64,000 nt of DNA from Aspergillus flavus (taxonomy: Eukaryota > Ascomycota > Eurotiomycetes > Eurotiales > Aspergillaceae), in the NCBI RefSeq assembly GCF_009017415.1, contig NC_092410.1:3954859-4018858 (forward strand), given 5' to 3'. The translations under genes and the position numbers were made by a program. Below, piece after piece: positions 1 to 10,674 of this stretch. Numbering within the stretch: position 1 is the first letter of the stretch; each line of letters starts with the position of its first letter. The notes beneath the pieces are model-generated. The model searched no databases. It had not been told where the DNA came from and saw only the letters and a list, made by a program, of their open reading frames with translations.

Positions 1-76
1 CCGTCTCCAGGTTGGAACTCCTAAAGCAAACGGTCCGCCGGTTCACGGCTCTCGTCTGTTGCATAAAACAGCGAAT

Positions 77-1705
77 CTAATTAGCAGTCTGTTTTTCCTG
101 GCTCTCGCCACTGCTGAGAGCAAGCTCAGCCTTCTCAGCGCCATAGGCGACGGGCTGCGTCGACACATCCAAGCCCAGCTCGGTCGCCATCTGAGACATC
201 TGTTCGGGGGTGAGCTTGGGCAGGGTGTCGGCGATCTGGTAAGCCCATTTGCCTTCCACGTGGGCCTTCGCAAAGATAATGTCAATCTCCTCCAGCGCAC
301 GGCCAGCAGTCTCACAGTAGAAAAACCAGGCGAAAGGAATGGCGGTGAAGTTGACCAGGGCAAAGAAGAGGTAAATACCCCAGGGACTGGCATTGGAAAA
401 GACAGGCGTGAACATGACGACGGCAAAGTTGCAAATCCAGTTGGTGCAAGTGGAGGCAGAGGCAGCCATAGTACGGGTACGGAGCGGGTTGATCTCGGGA
501 GGGTAGATCCAGGGCAAGGGGAGAGTCGTGAAGGCGAAAAAGACAATGAAGAGGAAGATACCAACGGCAGCACCTTTGGCGTTCTCCGAGGTGTCCTTGA
601 TCAGGCAGCCCATAGTAATAATGAAACTGAGACCCTGACCCGCAAAACCAATCAAGAACAGCTTGCGACGACCGACCTTCTCAATCATAAAGAAAGAAGG
701 AATAGTAGCAAGGGCGTAGACGGTAGCAAAGACACCACCCATAATCAAAGAGAGACGTTTCTCCAAGTGCAGGTTGTTCTCGAACAACAGGGTAGAGTAG
801 TAGATAGCGGCGTTGCATCCAGTGAATTGTTGGAAGAACTGGCCAGAGCAACCAATCATCATACGCTGGAACTCTTGGGTCTTGCCAAAGGTAAAGAGTG
901 TTTTCCAACCGGCCTTGCTATCCTCGGTAGCAGCAAGGTCAGCCTTCATCAGGTTGAAATCGGCGAGCACCTCCTCCGAATCGGCAGGAAGATCGCTAAG
1001 AGCACCGAGCACCTCGCAAGCTTCCTTATCATATCCCCGCATAACAAACCATCGAGGAGACTCGGGCAGCATAAGAGCGCCGGCAGTCACGAAGACGGCA
1101 AAGAGAATCTGGAAGGCCACGGGGAACCGCCACTGAACCGAGGAATCCACATATGAGAGACCGAAATCAATCCAGTAGGCGACAAACGTGCCAACGGCGA
1201 TAATGGCACCTTCGAAACAGACAAGGAAACCACGGTTATGGGCCTTAGAACATTCCGACTGCCAAACTGGAATCGTAGCAGTATCCATACCGTTTCCAAG
1301 ACCTGAAATCACACGACCAATAACGAATTGGCCCAGACCCCAGTGAGGACCGAAAGAAACGGTGGAGATCAAGGCACCGACAGCCATAATAATACCACCA
1401 GCCACTAGCAAAGGTGTACGACCAATCCGCTCACCGAACATCATGGTGAAAATGGCACCGAAGAAACATCCAAGTTCATAGCAAGCCGTGACCGCACCTT
1501 GGAGGACCGAGACATGTTGTGAGTAGGCAGCGGTGGCGTCCTCGGGGATGTATAGCGGTTTGAACTCTTTCGTAAACTCAGTACCGGCGATAATACCGGA
1601 CATCAGACCCTGATCGTAACCGAAGAGCGAGAACCCGAGGACGGCAGTGACGGTGATGGCTAAACGGAGCTTTCGGCCCCGAAAGCCACAGGTGGTTGTC
1701 CACAT
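77..1705 (-). CDS. MFS sugar transporter (sugar porter family)
   Basis: Intronless 542-residue membrane protein of the fungal sugar porter family, expected at the plasma membrane to import a hexose, pentose or related sugar by proton symport. Visible signatures are the first helix with GYDQGLMSG near residue 30, the loop GERIGRTP after helix 2, PESPRWFV before the central cytoplasmic loop, QQFTGCNAAIYY in helix 7, KVGRRKLFLIG after helix 8 and a C-terminal CETAGRALEEID. Twelve hydrophobic segments and the length fit the family. The ATG lies next to the basic stretch RGRKLR just before helix 1, which supports this start. It is the only intact gene before a 6-kb poor region. The substrate cannot be read from sequence. 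Family call is firm; specificity is open. Confidence 0.93.
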   Translation of the reverse strand: MWTTTCGFRGRKLRLAITVTAVLGFSLFGYDQGLMSGIIAGTEFTKEFKPLYIPEDATAAYSQHVSVLQGAVTACYELGCFFGAIFTMMFGERIGRTPLLVAGGIIMAVGALISTVSFGPHWGLGQFVIGRVISGLGNGMDTATIPVWQSECSKAHNRGFLVCFEGAIIAVGTFVAYWIDFGLSYVDSSVQWRFPVAFQILFAVFVTAGALMLPESPRWFVMRGYDKEACEVLGALSDLPADSEEVLADFNLMKADLAATEDSKAGWKTLFTFGKTQEFQRMMIGCSGQFFQQFTGCNAAIYYSTLLFENNLHLEKRLSLIMGGVFATVYALATIPSFFMIEKVGRRKLFLIGFAGQGLSFIITMGCLIKDTSENAKGAAVGIFLFIVFFAFTTLPLPWIYPPEINPLRTRTMAASASTCTNWICNFAVVMFTPVFSNASPWGIYLFFALVNFTAIPFAWFFYCETAGRALEEIDIIFAKAHVEGKWAYQIADTLPKLTPEQMSQMATELGLDVSTQPVAYGAEKAELALSSGESQEKQTAN

Positions 1706-3888
1706 GTTTGACTGTGTGTCTCGACTGTACCTATCCTACAATCTGTGGATATCAGGCGAGAGGGAGAGGGGGGAGGAAATCAAGACAAGCACCAGGACGA
1801 GGACAAAGTCATTCCTGAGAATTATATCTGGAGCCCAAATTTGGGATCGCCGGGATTTATCTACTTCTTAGGCGTCCGACGTCTGAATTAGCCAAGAGAA
1901 AAAAGTCTTCAGATGACGCTGAAGGGTTGGCATTACGGGCATGTTTCGCGAGCCGCCCAGAGAGCCAAGGACCCAATAAGGCTTCGCCAAAGGCTTAGCG
2001 TTACCCTCCAGGCTCAGGGGCCATGCGGAGAGGTCAAGTAGGATTGCCGAATCAGAACAATGCGGAGGGCTCGAAAGATGGGGTTCCCCATGGTGAAATT
2101 TTCGCCCGCACCCGGAAATGGCGCCAGCAAAAGAGAAAGTTGGCCGAATCTGACTCCACCACATGTGCTTTCGCGTTTCCACATGGGGAGTCGGATCGGA
2201 CCGGTCGCAGTGATGCCTACTGGCTTGAAAGGCACCACTACCTGGTTCCTCTTATGAGCCCGTCTGCCTCATGCCGCCAAAGTCAGAGTCCGGTTGGTTC
2301 AAACCCTATGGACACGGGTGGATCAGTGCCGTAAGCGGCGGAGGATCATCTATACTGTTGCTCCAAAAGGAATCATACCCGACCATCCTTTCCACGGGCA
2401 AATTCGGGGGGTTTCGTGGGTCAGGGTATGAATTTTCCTCTTTCTCTCTCCAGTAGGAGTGCGCCTTTTCCGCCTGAAATCCTTGGCTCCTGCAATGAAA
2501 AGGCCACCGATGCTTACGGAGTGCGGCCGATACGAGTATTCTTGTCTCCAGTATCCTTTGTGTCTTTCCCTTACTTTTACGTTCCCCTACTCGCTTTTCC
2601 CTCCGAACCTACACGGGAAGGCCGTCAGCCGGGTTGCCACACCGAAGGGATGCCGTATATTGGAGCGAAACGGTGTGGAATGTGCCAAACGTCTGGGGGA
2701 AATCACTTTTCTCCGCTTCGGAGTTGATTGTCAAAGATGGGGGCAACATCAGCCACCTACATCATCACATGCTATAATTTCTAGTTGTTATATAGGCGAA
2801 CCCCAGACCCCATGAATCCTATACGGGCTCCGGGGGTGTTGGCTAACTTGGCTGAGCCTTACGAAATTTCGACACCTTCCCTCTTTGTCGTCTTACTGCC
2901 TCGGGAGTCGGAAGACCTGCGTTTCCAGCTAAGCCTTCTTGGCCGAGGGACAAGCCTATTTGCCAATAATTGCCAATATTTTGCTCCACCTGACTGCTTT
3001 GGGAGTGGATCATCGTAGCAAATTAATGTAACCCTAATGTAAAATTCTGCCCGCGCGGTGTGCCCACCGACCAATGACCGAGCCGTCGTCACGAGCTTTT
3101 CTCCATGGACGGCAGAGTTTTTCCTTCGGTTTGCTTTCTTTTGCTTGGTTTTTGCTTGGTTTTTTCTTCGCATTGCTTTTGTTTTTCTTGTTTTTGCTTC
3201 TTTTTGGCTTTTTTCTTTTTCTTTTTTTTTTTTCCTTGGGTGTCATTTTGCCTGCTCTCACGTGTTACGGCCGGCGCTCTGACTAATCGTCATGCCAGAA
3301 TCCTTTCGGTTGCAAGCGTCTTGCCCTTCATGGTATCCCATTCCGGTCAACTCGTGGCAAATTTCTCGCTGCAAACGGTCGTTCGCCAAAATTTTAGGCG
3401 CGTGTAGGTCTGTGCCTGATCTGGAGGCCCTGTGCTGCCGAGAGATCGGTTAAATCGACGACGAGGAAGGTAGACCAGAGGGTAATAATACTCCAGGAGA
3501 TGATCATCTCTTTCCACCTACGTAATATATATATATATCACTACAGGCAAAGTCTGTGCTCAATGGTAGGAGCATGGAGATCGTAGGGGAAAACTTCCAA
3601 AATTAATTATACGGTGACAAAGAGATCTATCCAGCCGAGCGATCGTTTGCTGGACCTGATTTGTTTAAAAATAATCCGATCCTCTTTGACGTACGATCAT
3701 AGGACCATATCTACTATCTCGAGCTCTGTAAACCGCCGATCTGCCCCCATATAGAAGTCCAGGAGACATCCAACGGCTTTTACTCACGTGGTGACTACGT
3801 CAACTGTCAAAATCCAGCGGCGCTTCAGGCTTTTTGGTCCCGTAATCGTAGGTTCGGATCAGCACTCTGACACAGTAGGCTCTCGGAC
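1706..3888. other. Gene-poor intergenic DNA (promoter side of the transporter)
   Basis: No reading frame here has family signatures or a plausible exon structure. The first several hundred bases are presumably the promoter and 5' leader of the transporter on the minus strand. Short open frames on both strands are low-complexity or pyrimidine-driven. I see no RNA gene or mobile element. Confidence 0.55.
3119..3238. repeat. T-rich low-complexity tract
   Basis: About 120 bases of T-rich sequence with interspersed G and C (ttttgcttggttttt-like) ending in a run of about 14 T at 3223-3236. It generates several short spurious Phe/Leu-rich frames on the plus strand and Lys-rich frames on the minus strand. 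It is not a perfect microsatellite. Confidence 0.7.
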
Positions 3889-4146
3889 TTGCTGCCCAGT
3901 GCAAGGCCTGTTCTCTTCTTGGCCCTGCAGATTAAAAGGACCGTCGGGATGATCGCAGAGAAGGCAGATTACGGAAAAGTATCCCCATTCGGCGGCGTAA
4001 GACCATGGGGGCCGGGTATTATCCCCATCACGTTAATTCGGATCGGCGCCTTGCTCGAGGTATCCAATATCGCCTGGGTTGCCCCCCAAGGTGACAAACG
4101 CCCGGGACTGGTTCATACAATGTGGACCAGCCCCGTTTTCCAGTAA
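3889..4146 (+). pseudogene. Possible relic of an NRPS adenylation domain
   Basis: A short frame without a proper start reads RIGALLEVSNIAWVAPQGD. This resembles the segment of fungal NRPS adenylation domains with an NIGxPxxxxxWVVDPxDH pattern. Upstream, a YG-containing piece could be the decayed YGPxE core. It ends at a stop after VFQ and no flanking adenylation motifs are recognisable. The match is weak and rests on my reading of the family pattern. The condensation-domain relic 2 kb downstream makes an NRPS origin more believable. Confidence 0.3.
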
Positions 4147-6067
4147 ATGCCTGACGCACAGCTTCCCGATCATATCGAGCTGGCCACGTGAGTGGGGTTC
4201 GAACTTTGAACGATATGATGTTGGCTTCCCTTGACGCCCTGCAGCCTGCAGGTCATGTTTGAGTTCTCATAGGTAGACCACCGTCAGATATCCTGACGTG
4301 GTTCGCCCGCGAAATCGGAGATTTGTCCCCAGTTTTAATCTCTACGGAGTATGGTCGGCATCGACTTTTGGCCGAAGGGGACGTGCGAACTTGGGATAAG
4401 TCCATCCGCGTCATGTCGCAGTAGTAACCGAGTCAGTCCAACATGATCGCGTTTGGATGGTCATGCTAAAGGGGAAGGTGCCCCTGGGTCTCATTCCTCA
4501 ATCTCCATAAACGCTTTCCGTGAGTGACAATGGAACCGGCTTCTATTCGACGTGCCCTGTCGATGAGACCCATTAATATCGGTTGGTCCCTCATGGCTCC
4601 ACGGAGGCAACGAACCATACGGTGCTTTGCTGCGGTGGAAAATGCCTTAGCCCGGTCGTTCAGAAAGCGGAAATCAGCTGGAGACAGTATCGACCCGCAT
4701 AGTTTGAGAGTGGGTCGTCTTTCTAACTTATTGGGACGTTTCCGACGTGACTGGTCCTCACATTCGGCGTGAACTTCTAAGGCGCCATATACCAATATCG
4801 GAAAATAAGATCGGATAACAATCCTCTTGGACGGTAGAATGCACCAACCACGGCTACGGTCACGGTTCGGAATCAGATTTCTATGACCAACGCAGTGTAC
4901 GGAAAGATTTTTTTTGTCAAGGTTTTCAAATCCCTCTTGAGTGCAAGAGTATTCTGCCACTCAAGGGTGTAAGGGGAATTGGTTGTAGAGAATCCACGCC
5001 AAAGTTTACATTGCTAGCGCCTTGTAGCCGTTAGCTCAGCCTTCAGGTTTGCTTGGTATATCCGCATGTATCTGAACTTACGCGTGGAATGCGTGTTAAA
5101 GCGTTACACTTCATGGACCGGCTAAAAGTAGGCATGAATCTGTGCATAGTGGACACTGAAGATGAGATGCGAAGAAGAAAATACTTGATGACTATGTTAA
5201 GCGAAGCCGACCGGTATCGATGATTGCTGGTTCAGCATATAACACACGGAATAAGGAACCCGATCGGTATTACTGGTTGCACAGTAAGTCCTCGGGCAGT
5301 TGCCAGTACGGAGTACATTGTCGTGAGGTTAAGGGTTGAGTTGTAATTCCTTGACCCTCTTCGACGAGTTAAGGGCAATCATACGATCAAAATAGGAAAA
5401 TTGACACCTAAGGCAGAAAGGTACGGATGTAGGTTATTCCGGACAGAGCAAGAGGACGCGTCACACAGATATCGCGACGATGTGTTCCTATGCCACGCAT
5501 TCTACGCTCCGTGAGAGCTGGGGTCAAGTTCATGATATTGGTAATCTTCATACCATTCCACAAGCTGGTAGCTTAGTGGACTGAATGGCCAACGAGACCC
5601 CTTCAGAGGATAGCCAGCTGAAGCAGCTCATGCGCTGATTGTAGAAAAACCACCAAAACTCCTTCCAACTGGTAGAAATATATATGGTTTGATCAACTGA
5701 TGCTACGGCTCCTCCACTGTAACTTAACCCCGGTCAAGGAATACCTCAGCACCCGCTGTTCTCCTCAATGTCTTCACACCTCGTACATCCAAATCAAAAG
5801 CCAGATTTGCAGTTGGTGAGAAAAATTGGACGATAAGCTTGGGGGCGTACTGGATCATATATACTTACAAACCGGAGTTGTATCACACTGATGGTTTCTC
5901 GGGCAAATCTTTCCAGTGGGCATCCGATTATAACCACCTGATTGGCCCTTATAATCTAATTAAGATGCTTTTAAGTGTCTAGGTTAGTATATCGGGATAA
6001 TCCCTGATCGGCTTAGGGAGGCGCATACCCAGTCTATTGGATCTACATATGTCTGTTTTGGAGGTTC
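4147..6067. other. Gene-poor DNA between the two NRPS-like relics
   Basis: No intact gene. The largest frame, about 164 codons on the minus strand at 4466-4960, has no recognisable motif. Around 5478-5510 the plus strand reads VFLCHAFYAP followed by a stop. This could be the decayed HHxxxDG motif of the condensation domain whose C-terminal half is seen from 6068, since the spacing of about 200 codons is right, but I would not insist on it. Confidence 0.45.
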
Positions 6068-6616
6068 TAAGTCCTGTCTGTCCCGGAGATCGTCCAGGTG
6101 GTCGGCCCACTCTTTAGCTCTCTTTCATGTCTCCTTCACGTCAAGTCAGTTCATCCAACTACGTCCGAATTGAGTGACATCCGCCGGTTGAACCAGCTGG
6201 CCATGGCGGAACGCAACTATCACCAGCATACGTCTTTGTTGAGTATCATTGAGGCCACTGGGGTCGACAATCACCAGCTATTGAATACATGTCTGACGGT
6301 GCAACCAGCCATGATGGCCATGACAAGGAACCAAAAGAGTTCGACTCCAACTTCTCAAGTCGCACGAACCTACAGAGATAGGACTCCCAGATCAAGTCAA
6401 TGAGTTATGCGCAGTATGGCTGACGAATTGCAAGATGTAGTCGCAATCGTGGTTCTTTCTCCTTCGGATTATGAGCTCCGCGTCCGCTACTGGGATGACT
6501 TCTTCCCTGAGCGCGAAGCCCTCGATTTGCTTGAACAGTTCTGTGATTTTACAAGTAAGCTTGCGACGGCTGTGGGTTCTACGGAGCTAAGGGTCAGGGA
6601 GAAGCTTCTTGCATAG
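6068..6616 (+). pseudogene. NRPS condensation-domain relic
   Basis: Two adjacent frames together look like the C-terminal half of a fungal NRPS condensation domain. The first, open from 6071, reads VVGPLFSSL followed by LNQLAMAERNYHQHTSLLSI, then IEATGVDNHQLLNTCLTVQP. These match the (V/I)GPxxNTLP segment, the QHTxLxxI segment and the fNTxxxfQ segment of such domains. The second frame, from 6407, reads YELRVRYWDDFFP...EREALDLLEQF, matching the final xxDxxfxxxxxaxxLxxxFxxxL strand-helix. A stop and frame change separate the halves at about 6400, and no adenylation or carrier domain follows, so this is a dead fragment. The family match comes from pattern recognition and was not searched. Confidence 0.6.
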
Positions 6617-7932
6617 TTAAACACCACCCATCAGGCGTCGCTTCCGTTTTATCAAACTCATACAATAAGTATACTCACTACGGTGTTTATAGAAAAATAT
6701 GGCGAATGAGAGGATTTTCTTTCACTTGATCGGGAGGTCAATCCGGCCGTGAAACTCTGAAGAGTACTACTACCAGTACTTTAATGTTGTTGATTCAAAA
6801 AGCTAGGCCAGTTTTACCACCTCAAGACTCAATACTGGGAGGCCAACTTTCAACGGTCAACTACTTCGCTCCGTAGCCAGGCTTTAACCACTGAAACCAT
6901 CCCACTGCTGCTCCACTCGACCCCGGATTTACTTATAGACTTCATCGGCAGAGCCGATGTCATCGGTAAGCTGCCGAGGACCGTTTAATTGGAGCATACC
7001 CTTATTAAGTCGGGAGCTATCCGAGCCATCGGTAGGCCCCGAAAGCCTCCTCAATGGCCCCAGTTTTGGTTTGTCAGGCACAATCTATTCTTTAAAAGAA
7101 GGATTCAGAATCCTAGAAAAGGATTTTATACCTCGGAAACCGTATTATATACAAGGCGACTGATTGCTACCCAGAATTTTGGGTATTGCCTCAGTCATAG
7201 GGTAGATAAAACCTGGTTGACAATGAATATTTATCAAGCAAACATATATAGCAGAGCTCTAAACTCAACCCAAGCTCTATACTTGTAAGGTTAGGGTAGA
7301 ATAGTAGTACAGGCATAAGAGTGATCAGATGATGCATACTAGTGATCATCTGTCGGGTGTTCAGCCCGTATCTCACTTTCCTTCCTCTGAAACATAGCCT
7401 CGCAGAGGTCTAGGGTCATAGTACTCTCGATCCTACACCAATTCTGTGGGATTCACTGTGGGCTAAACCAAAAGCAATTAGCTGCTGGACAGACACTCCG
7501 GATTATCCAGTCCTTAAAGCTCTTCAGGACGAATTTGGACGAACACTGTCGATCATGCAGCCCCCTATGCACTCATTGGTGTATTCTAAACCGCTTGGAC
7601 AACAGTGGATATATTAAAGCCCGGATACGACGTTGGGAAAACGTGTGATTATCCAGGGGTAGTCTCACCATGAACCATAAAAGTGGATATTTTCACGGAA
7701 AAGCCAATGATATGGCTTCAGGGATGCTTACTGCAGAGTAGTAACGGGGCGTCTATAGGATTTGGGGCCGTTATTTGTGTCAATTGTAAAAATAGTTAGT
7801 CATGCTGAAATCAAGATAGCAATGCCCAGGTATAAAAGGGTCAACTACTTCGAACATAAATCAAGATATCAGAGGATTTCCGTCTTCAATAACAAACAGT
7901 CAATAATTGATAATTTATCAACTTCATCAAAG
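6617..7932. other. Intergenic DNA upstream of the chitosanase
   Basis: No gene seen. A short perfect inverted repeat (catcggc/gccgatg, 3-base loop) lies at 6943-6959. The segment 7080-7350 is AT-rich with dispersed short frames and may be old mobile-element debris, but no terminal repeats or transposase motifs were found. The last 170 bases form the chitosanase promoter. Confidence 0.5.
7831..7838 (+). promoter_or_regulatory. TATA box of the chitosanase gene
   Basis: TATAAAAG lies about 100 bases upstream of the ATG at 7933, a normal distance for a fungal core promoter. Confidence 0.6.
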
Positions 7933-8796
7933 ATGCACTTCGCGGGAATCGTCGCTATTGCGCTGGCAACTGGTGCTACTGCGTATGATCTACCAGAGAA
8001 TCTGAAGCAGATCTACGAGAAGCATAAGGTACGTTGTCTAATTCCATTCATTTGTACTCTTACAATGTTCTTCCGATAACACAATTGTCCTATTCAGAGC
8101 GGAAAGTGCTCCAAAGAACTGCAGGGTGGCTACGACAATGGTCATTCCCATGATGGGAAGTCCTTCTCCTACTGTGGCGATATCCCCAACGCGATCTATC
8201 TTCATTCGTCGAAGAATGGAGGCCAATATGCGGATATGGACATTGACTGTGATGGAGCGAATAGACACGCTGGCAAGTGCTCCAATGATCACTCCGGTCA
8301 GGGTGAAACCCGCTGGAAGGATGAGGTTCAGAAGCTTGGGATTGATGACTTGGATGCAAACATCCACCCATATGTGGTCTTTGGAAATGAGAACGATGAT
8401 GGCGATGACCCAGAATTTGATCCACGCAAACACGGAATGGAGCCATTGAGTGTAATGGCTGTTGTCTGCAACAAAAAGCTGGTACGTGCCGCTTCATGCA
8501 TATTACACACACATATGGGTCTAATTTTTAACTCACAGTTCTATGGTATTTGGGGCGATACCAATGGCCATACTGCAACCGGAGAAGCTTCTCTTTCGAT
8601 GGCAGAACTCTGCTTCCCTGAGGAGGACCCCTCTGGGGACAGTGGCCATGAGCCGAATGATGTTCTCTACATTGGTTTCACTGGTAAAGAGGCGGTTCCT
8701 GGAAAGAGCGCTGACTGGAAGGCAGACAGTACTGAGTCCTTCGAGGAGAGTATCAAGGAGCTGGGGGATAAATTGGTTGCTGGTCTGAAGGCTTAA
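7933..8796 (+). CDS. Secreted GH75 chitosanase
   Basis: Endo-acting fungal chitosanase that would cut chitosan outside the cell. Three exons: 7933-8028, 8098-8481 and 8539-8796. Introns of 69 and 57 bases have GT-AG ends and join in phase 0 to give 245 residues, a normal GH75 length. Residues 1-17 form a signal peptide ending ATGATA. The mature part starts near [11 protein letters not shown], a hallmark of these enzymes, followed by [13 protein letters not shown]. The expected catalytic pair is Asp167 in WGDTNG and Glu176 in TGEASL, nine residues apart as in characterised Aspergillus enzymes. The second intron is a multiple of three and has no stop, so the gene can be misread as two exons. 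Next to it is a PL7 lyase, another secreted polysaccharide-degrading enzyme. Confidence 0.92.
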
Positions 8797-9356
8797 AGTA
8801 TTGATGTATATGTATTCTTCTGGGCGTCAGCTATAGCTGCGTATTTGTATTCAGTAGCAGCGTAGATAGTATCTGACAGTCACTACAAGTGCATTGATGG
8901 GATCTGCTACATCTGAGGATTTATCGAATCATACAAAAGGAGAGAGGAATAGTAAGATTGAAGCTTAATAGGACTTATTTCTGCCCCTATTAGATATAAC
9001 CTAACGAGGAATGACCCTGGATATGGAAGATGAGTATAATCGGTAAAGAATAAGATCCAAATAGAAAAGATTCCCTTTAAAGGATCGGCACTCGGATGTT
9101 GAAAACGCCCCGATGGGTCGAAATGGAAAACAATGCGAAGGCCTAGCAGGATCTGACGATCTTACACCCTAGTCTTGAAGGTTCCGAATGTGACCTCGCA
9201 ATACTACGGCGGCATAGAAAATGGCCCCCAAAATGAGTACTAGGAGAGAGTACGCGGTCTCGACTCTGTCCGACAACCGTGCATATATATCCGTATATTC
9301 GAGCTGGAGCGTGCCTGCATTGTATTTCTCCATCGCTGAGAGCTAGATACCGCAAG
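8797..9356. other. Intergenic DNA, terminator of chitosanase and promoter of PL7 lyase
   Basis: No gene seen. An ATATATAT element at 9283-9290, about 70 bases before the lyase ATG, is a plausible TATA box. Confidence 0.5.
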
Positions 9357-10121
9357 ATGATACTCAAGTCGGCTCTTACAGCTGTCATCCTTTGTCTCGC
9401 CGTTGAAGGAGCTGCCGCCCTCGATCCAAAATGTGCACCAGGAGGCAATTTTGACCTGTCGTACTGGAATCTCCAGCTCCCCACTGGCAAAACTGGCCAT
9501 CCCGCGACCAAAACGCCATCTCAACTGAAAGGCTGCGATGGGTACCAGGAGTCTGGAGTTTTCTACACCGACAGCAAGGATGGAGCCCTAGTGATGAAAG
9601 TCCCCGGTTCTCCTTCCTCTACCGCCTGCGTGACGACCCCCAATAGCAAACACTGTCGCACTGAACTCCGTGAGCTCAGCTTTGATAGCGGTGATAAGGC
9701 TAGCTGGAGTCCATCCGCGCCGAAGAACCGACTGAAGGCCACCGTCACTGTACCAACACCGGATGATGGGTCCCACGGCACTGTCATCGGTCAGATCCAC
9801 ATCGATGACACCATCTCGACTAAGCCCGTCTGCGAGCTCTATTACAGCAAATCGGGTGATCTAGTTATGGGAGTTGAAAAGACGCGCGATGGGGGCAACA
9901 GTATCTTCACGAAGGTGGGAAATGTCTCTGTTGGGGAGAGATTTTCGTATGAGATTCGATATGAGTCGGACGAGTTGAGCGTCAGCATCAACGGAGCGGC
10001 ACCGCAGAAACTGGATACATACTCTTTGGATTCGCCCAGGTCGTACTTCAAGGCTGGTAACTATAACCAGGGAGATTCGGCTTCAGAAGTGCACTTTTAT
10101 GAACTAAATGTTGAGCATTAA
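9357..10121 (+). CDS. Secreted PL7-family polysaccharide lyase (alginate lyase-like)
   Basis: Intronless 254-residue secreted enzyme with the alginate_lyase2 jelly-roll fold. It should cleave an acidic polysaccharide such as alginate or a glucuronan by beta-elimination. The ATG at 9357 opens a clear signal peptide (hydrophobic core to about residue 22, GAAALD). A longer in-frame start at 9279 would bury that signal and lies in the TATA region, so it is not preferred. The three PL7 motifs are visible: RTELREL near residue 100, GQIHID near 144 with the catalytic His, and YFKAGNYNQ near 230 with the catalytic Tyr. In fungi the true substrate of this family is often unclear. Confidence 0.88.
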   Translation: MILKSALTAVILCLAVEGAAALDPKCAPGGNFDLSYWNLQLPTGKTGHPATKTPSQLKGCDGYQESGVFYTDSKDGALVMKVPGSPSSTACVTTPNSKHCRTELRELSFDSGDKASWSPSAPKNRLKATVTVPTPDDGSHGTVIGQIHIDDTISTKPVCELYYSKSGDLVMGVEKTRDGGNSIFTKVGNVSVGERFSYEIRYESDELSVSINGAAPQKLDTYSLDSPRSYFKAGNYNQGDSASEVHFYELNVEH

Positions 10122-10674
10122 GGGAGGGCGCACATTTATTCTCACAATCAGTCACTGATGTGTTATTTTCAGTTCCATGATTGTATTTTACCTTCTGTTT
10201 AGCTTATTATGTACTAGTAGTATGTGTCCTGAAATTATATCCACTACTAAATAGAGAGCAAGAATGAGGGTTTTTGTCCCTTTGGTGGTGCGTGGGTCTA
10301 AGTAGGTTAGTGCGTGGTGGGAGGACTGGCCAACGATTACCGAAAGCAGCATCAATTGTGGCTGTTTCCGGCAAACCCCCCTTTGCCGTCTTATACAAAC
10401 CCCTGACTCCATGCTCTTCAGCAGGTTCCCTCGATCAAGTTGAAGCCAGTCAGAAGCAAACGCACGCCTGCCCGATGACCCACAGCCTTAGTTAGCCTTG
10501 GCAGAAGCGCTCTGGTGGGACTGAAGGCGGGGTAGATTGTCAGGGTCATTGATAAGTATTTACTGGCCATGTTACCCTGCCTCTCCAGGTTTACGACCTA
10601 CGTTTGTGGTTCAATTTCCCTTTCGACCTTTCTTCTCAATTCATACGAATCCCGTATAACTCTGGAACCGGATC
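10122..10674. other. Intergenic DNA before the D-amino-acid enzyme gene
   Basis: No gene seen. It holds the end of the lyase transcript and the promoter of the next gene. A GCGGGG match to the CreA consensus SYGGRG is present at about 10527-10532; sites this short are common by chance. Confidence 0.45.

Noticed and set aside
59..1156. 365-codon plus-strand frame opposite the first sugar transporter
   Set aside because: Exactly antisense to a clear transporter; its Glu/Arg/Gly-rich composition is the mirror of the membrane-protein codons.
3034..3407. Phe-rich and Lys-rich small frames
   Set aside because: Produced by the T-rich low-complexity tract.
4466..4960. 164-codon minus-strand frame in gene-poor DNA
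   Set aside because: No motif, no signal, odd composition and no neighbouring exon; chance is sufficient.
9279..9356. Upstream in-frame start for the PL7 lyase
   Set aside because: Would place 26 residues before a good signal peptide and overlaps the TATA region.
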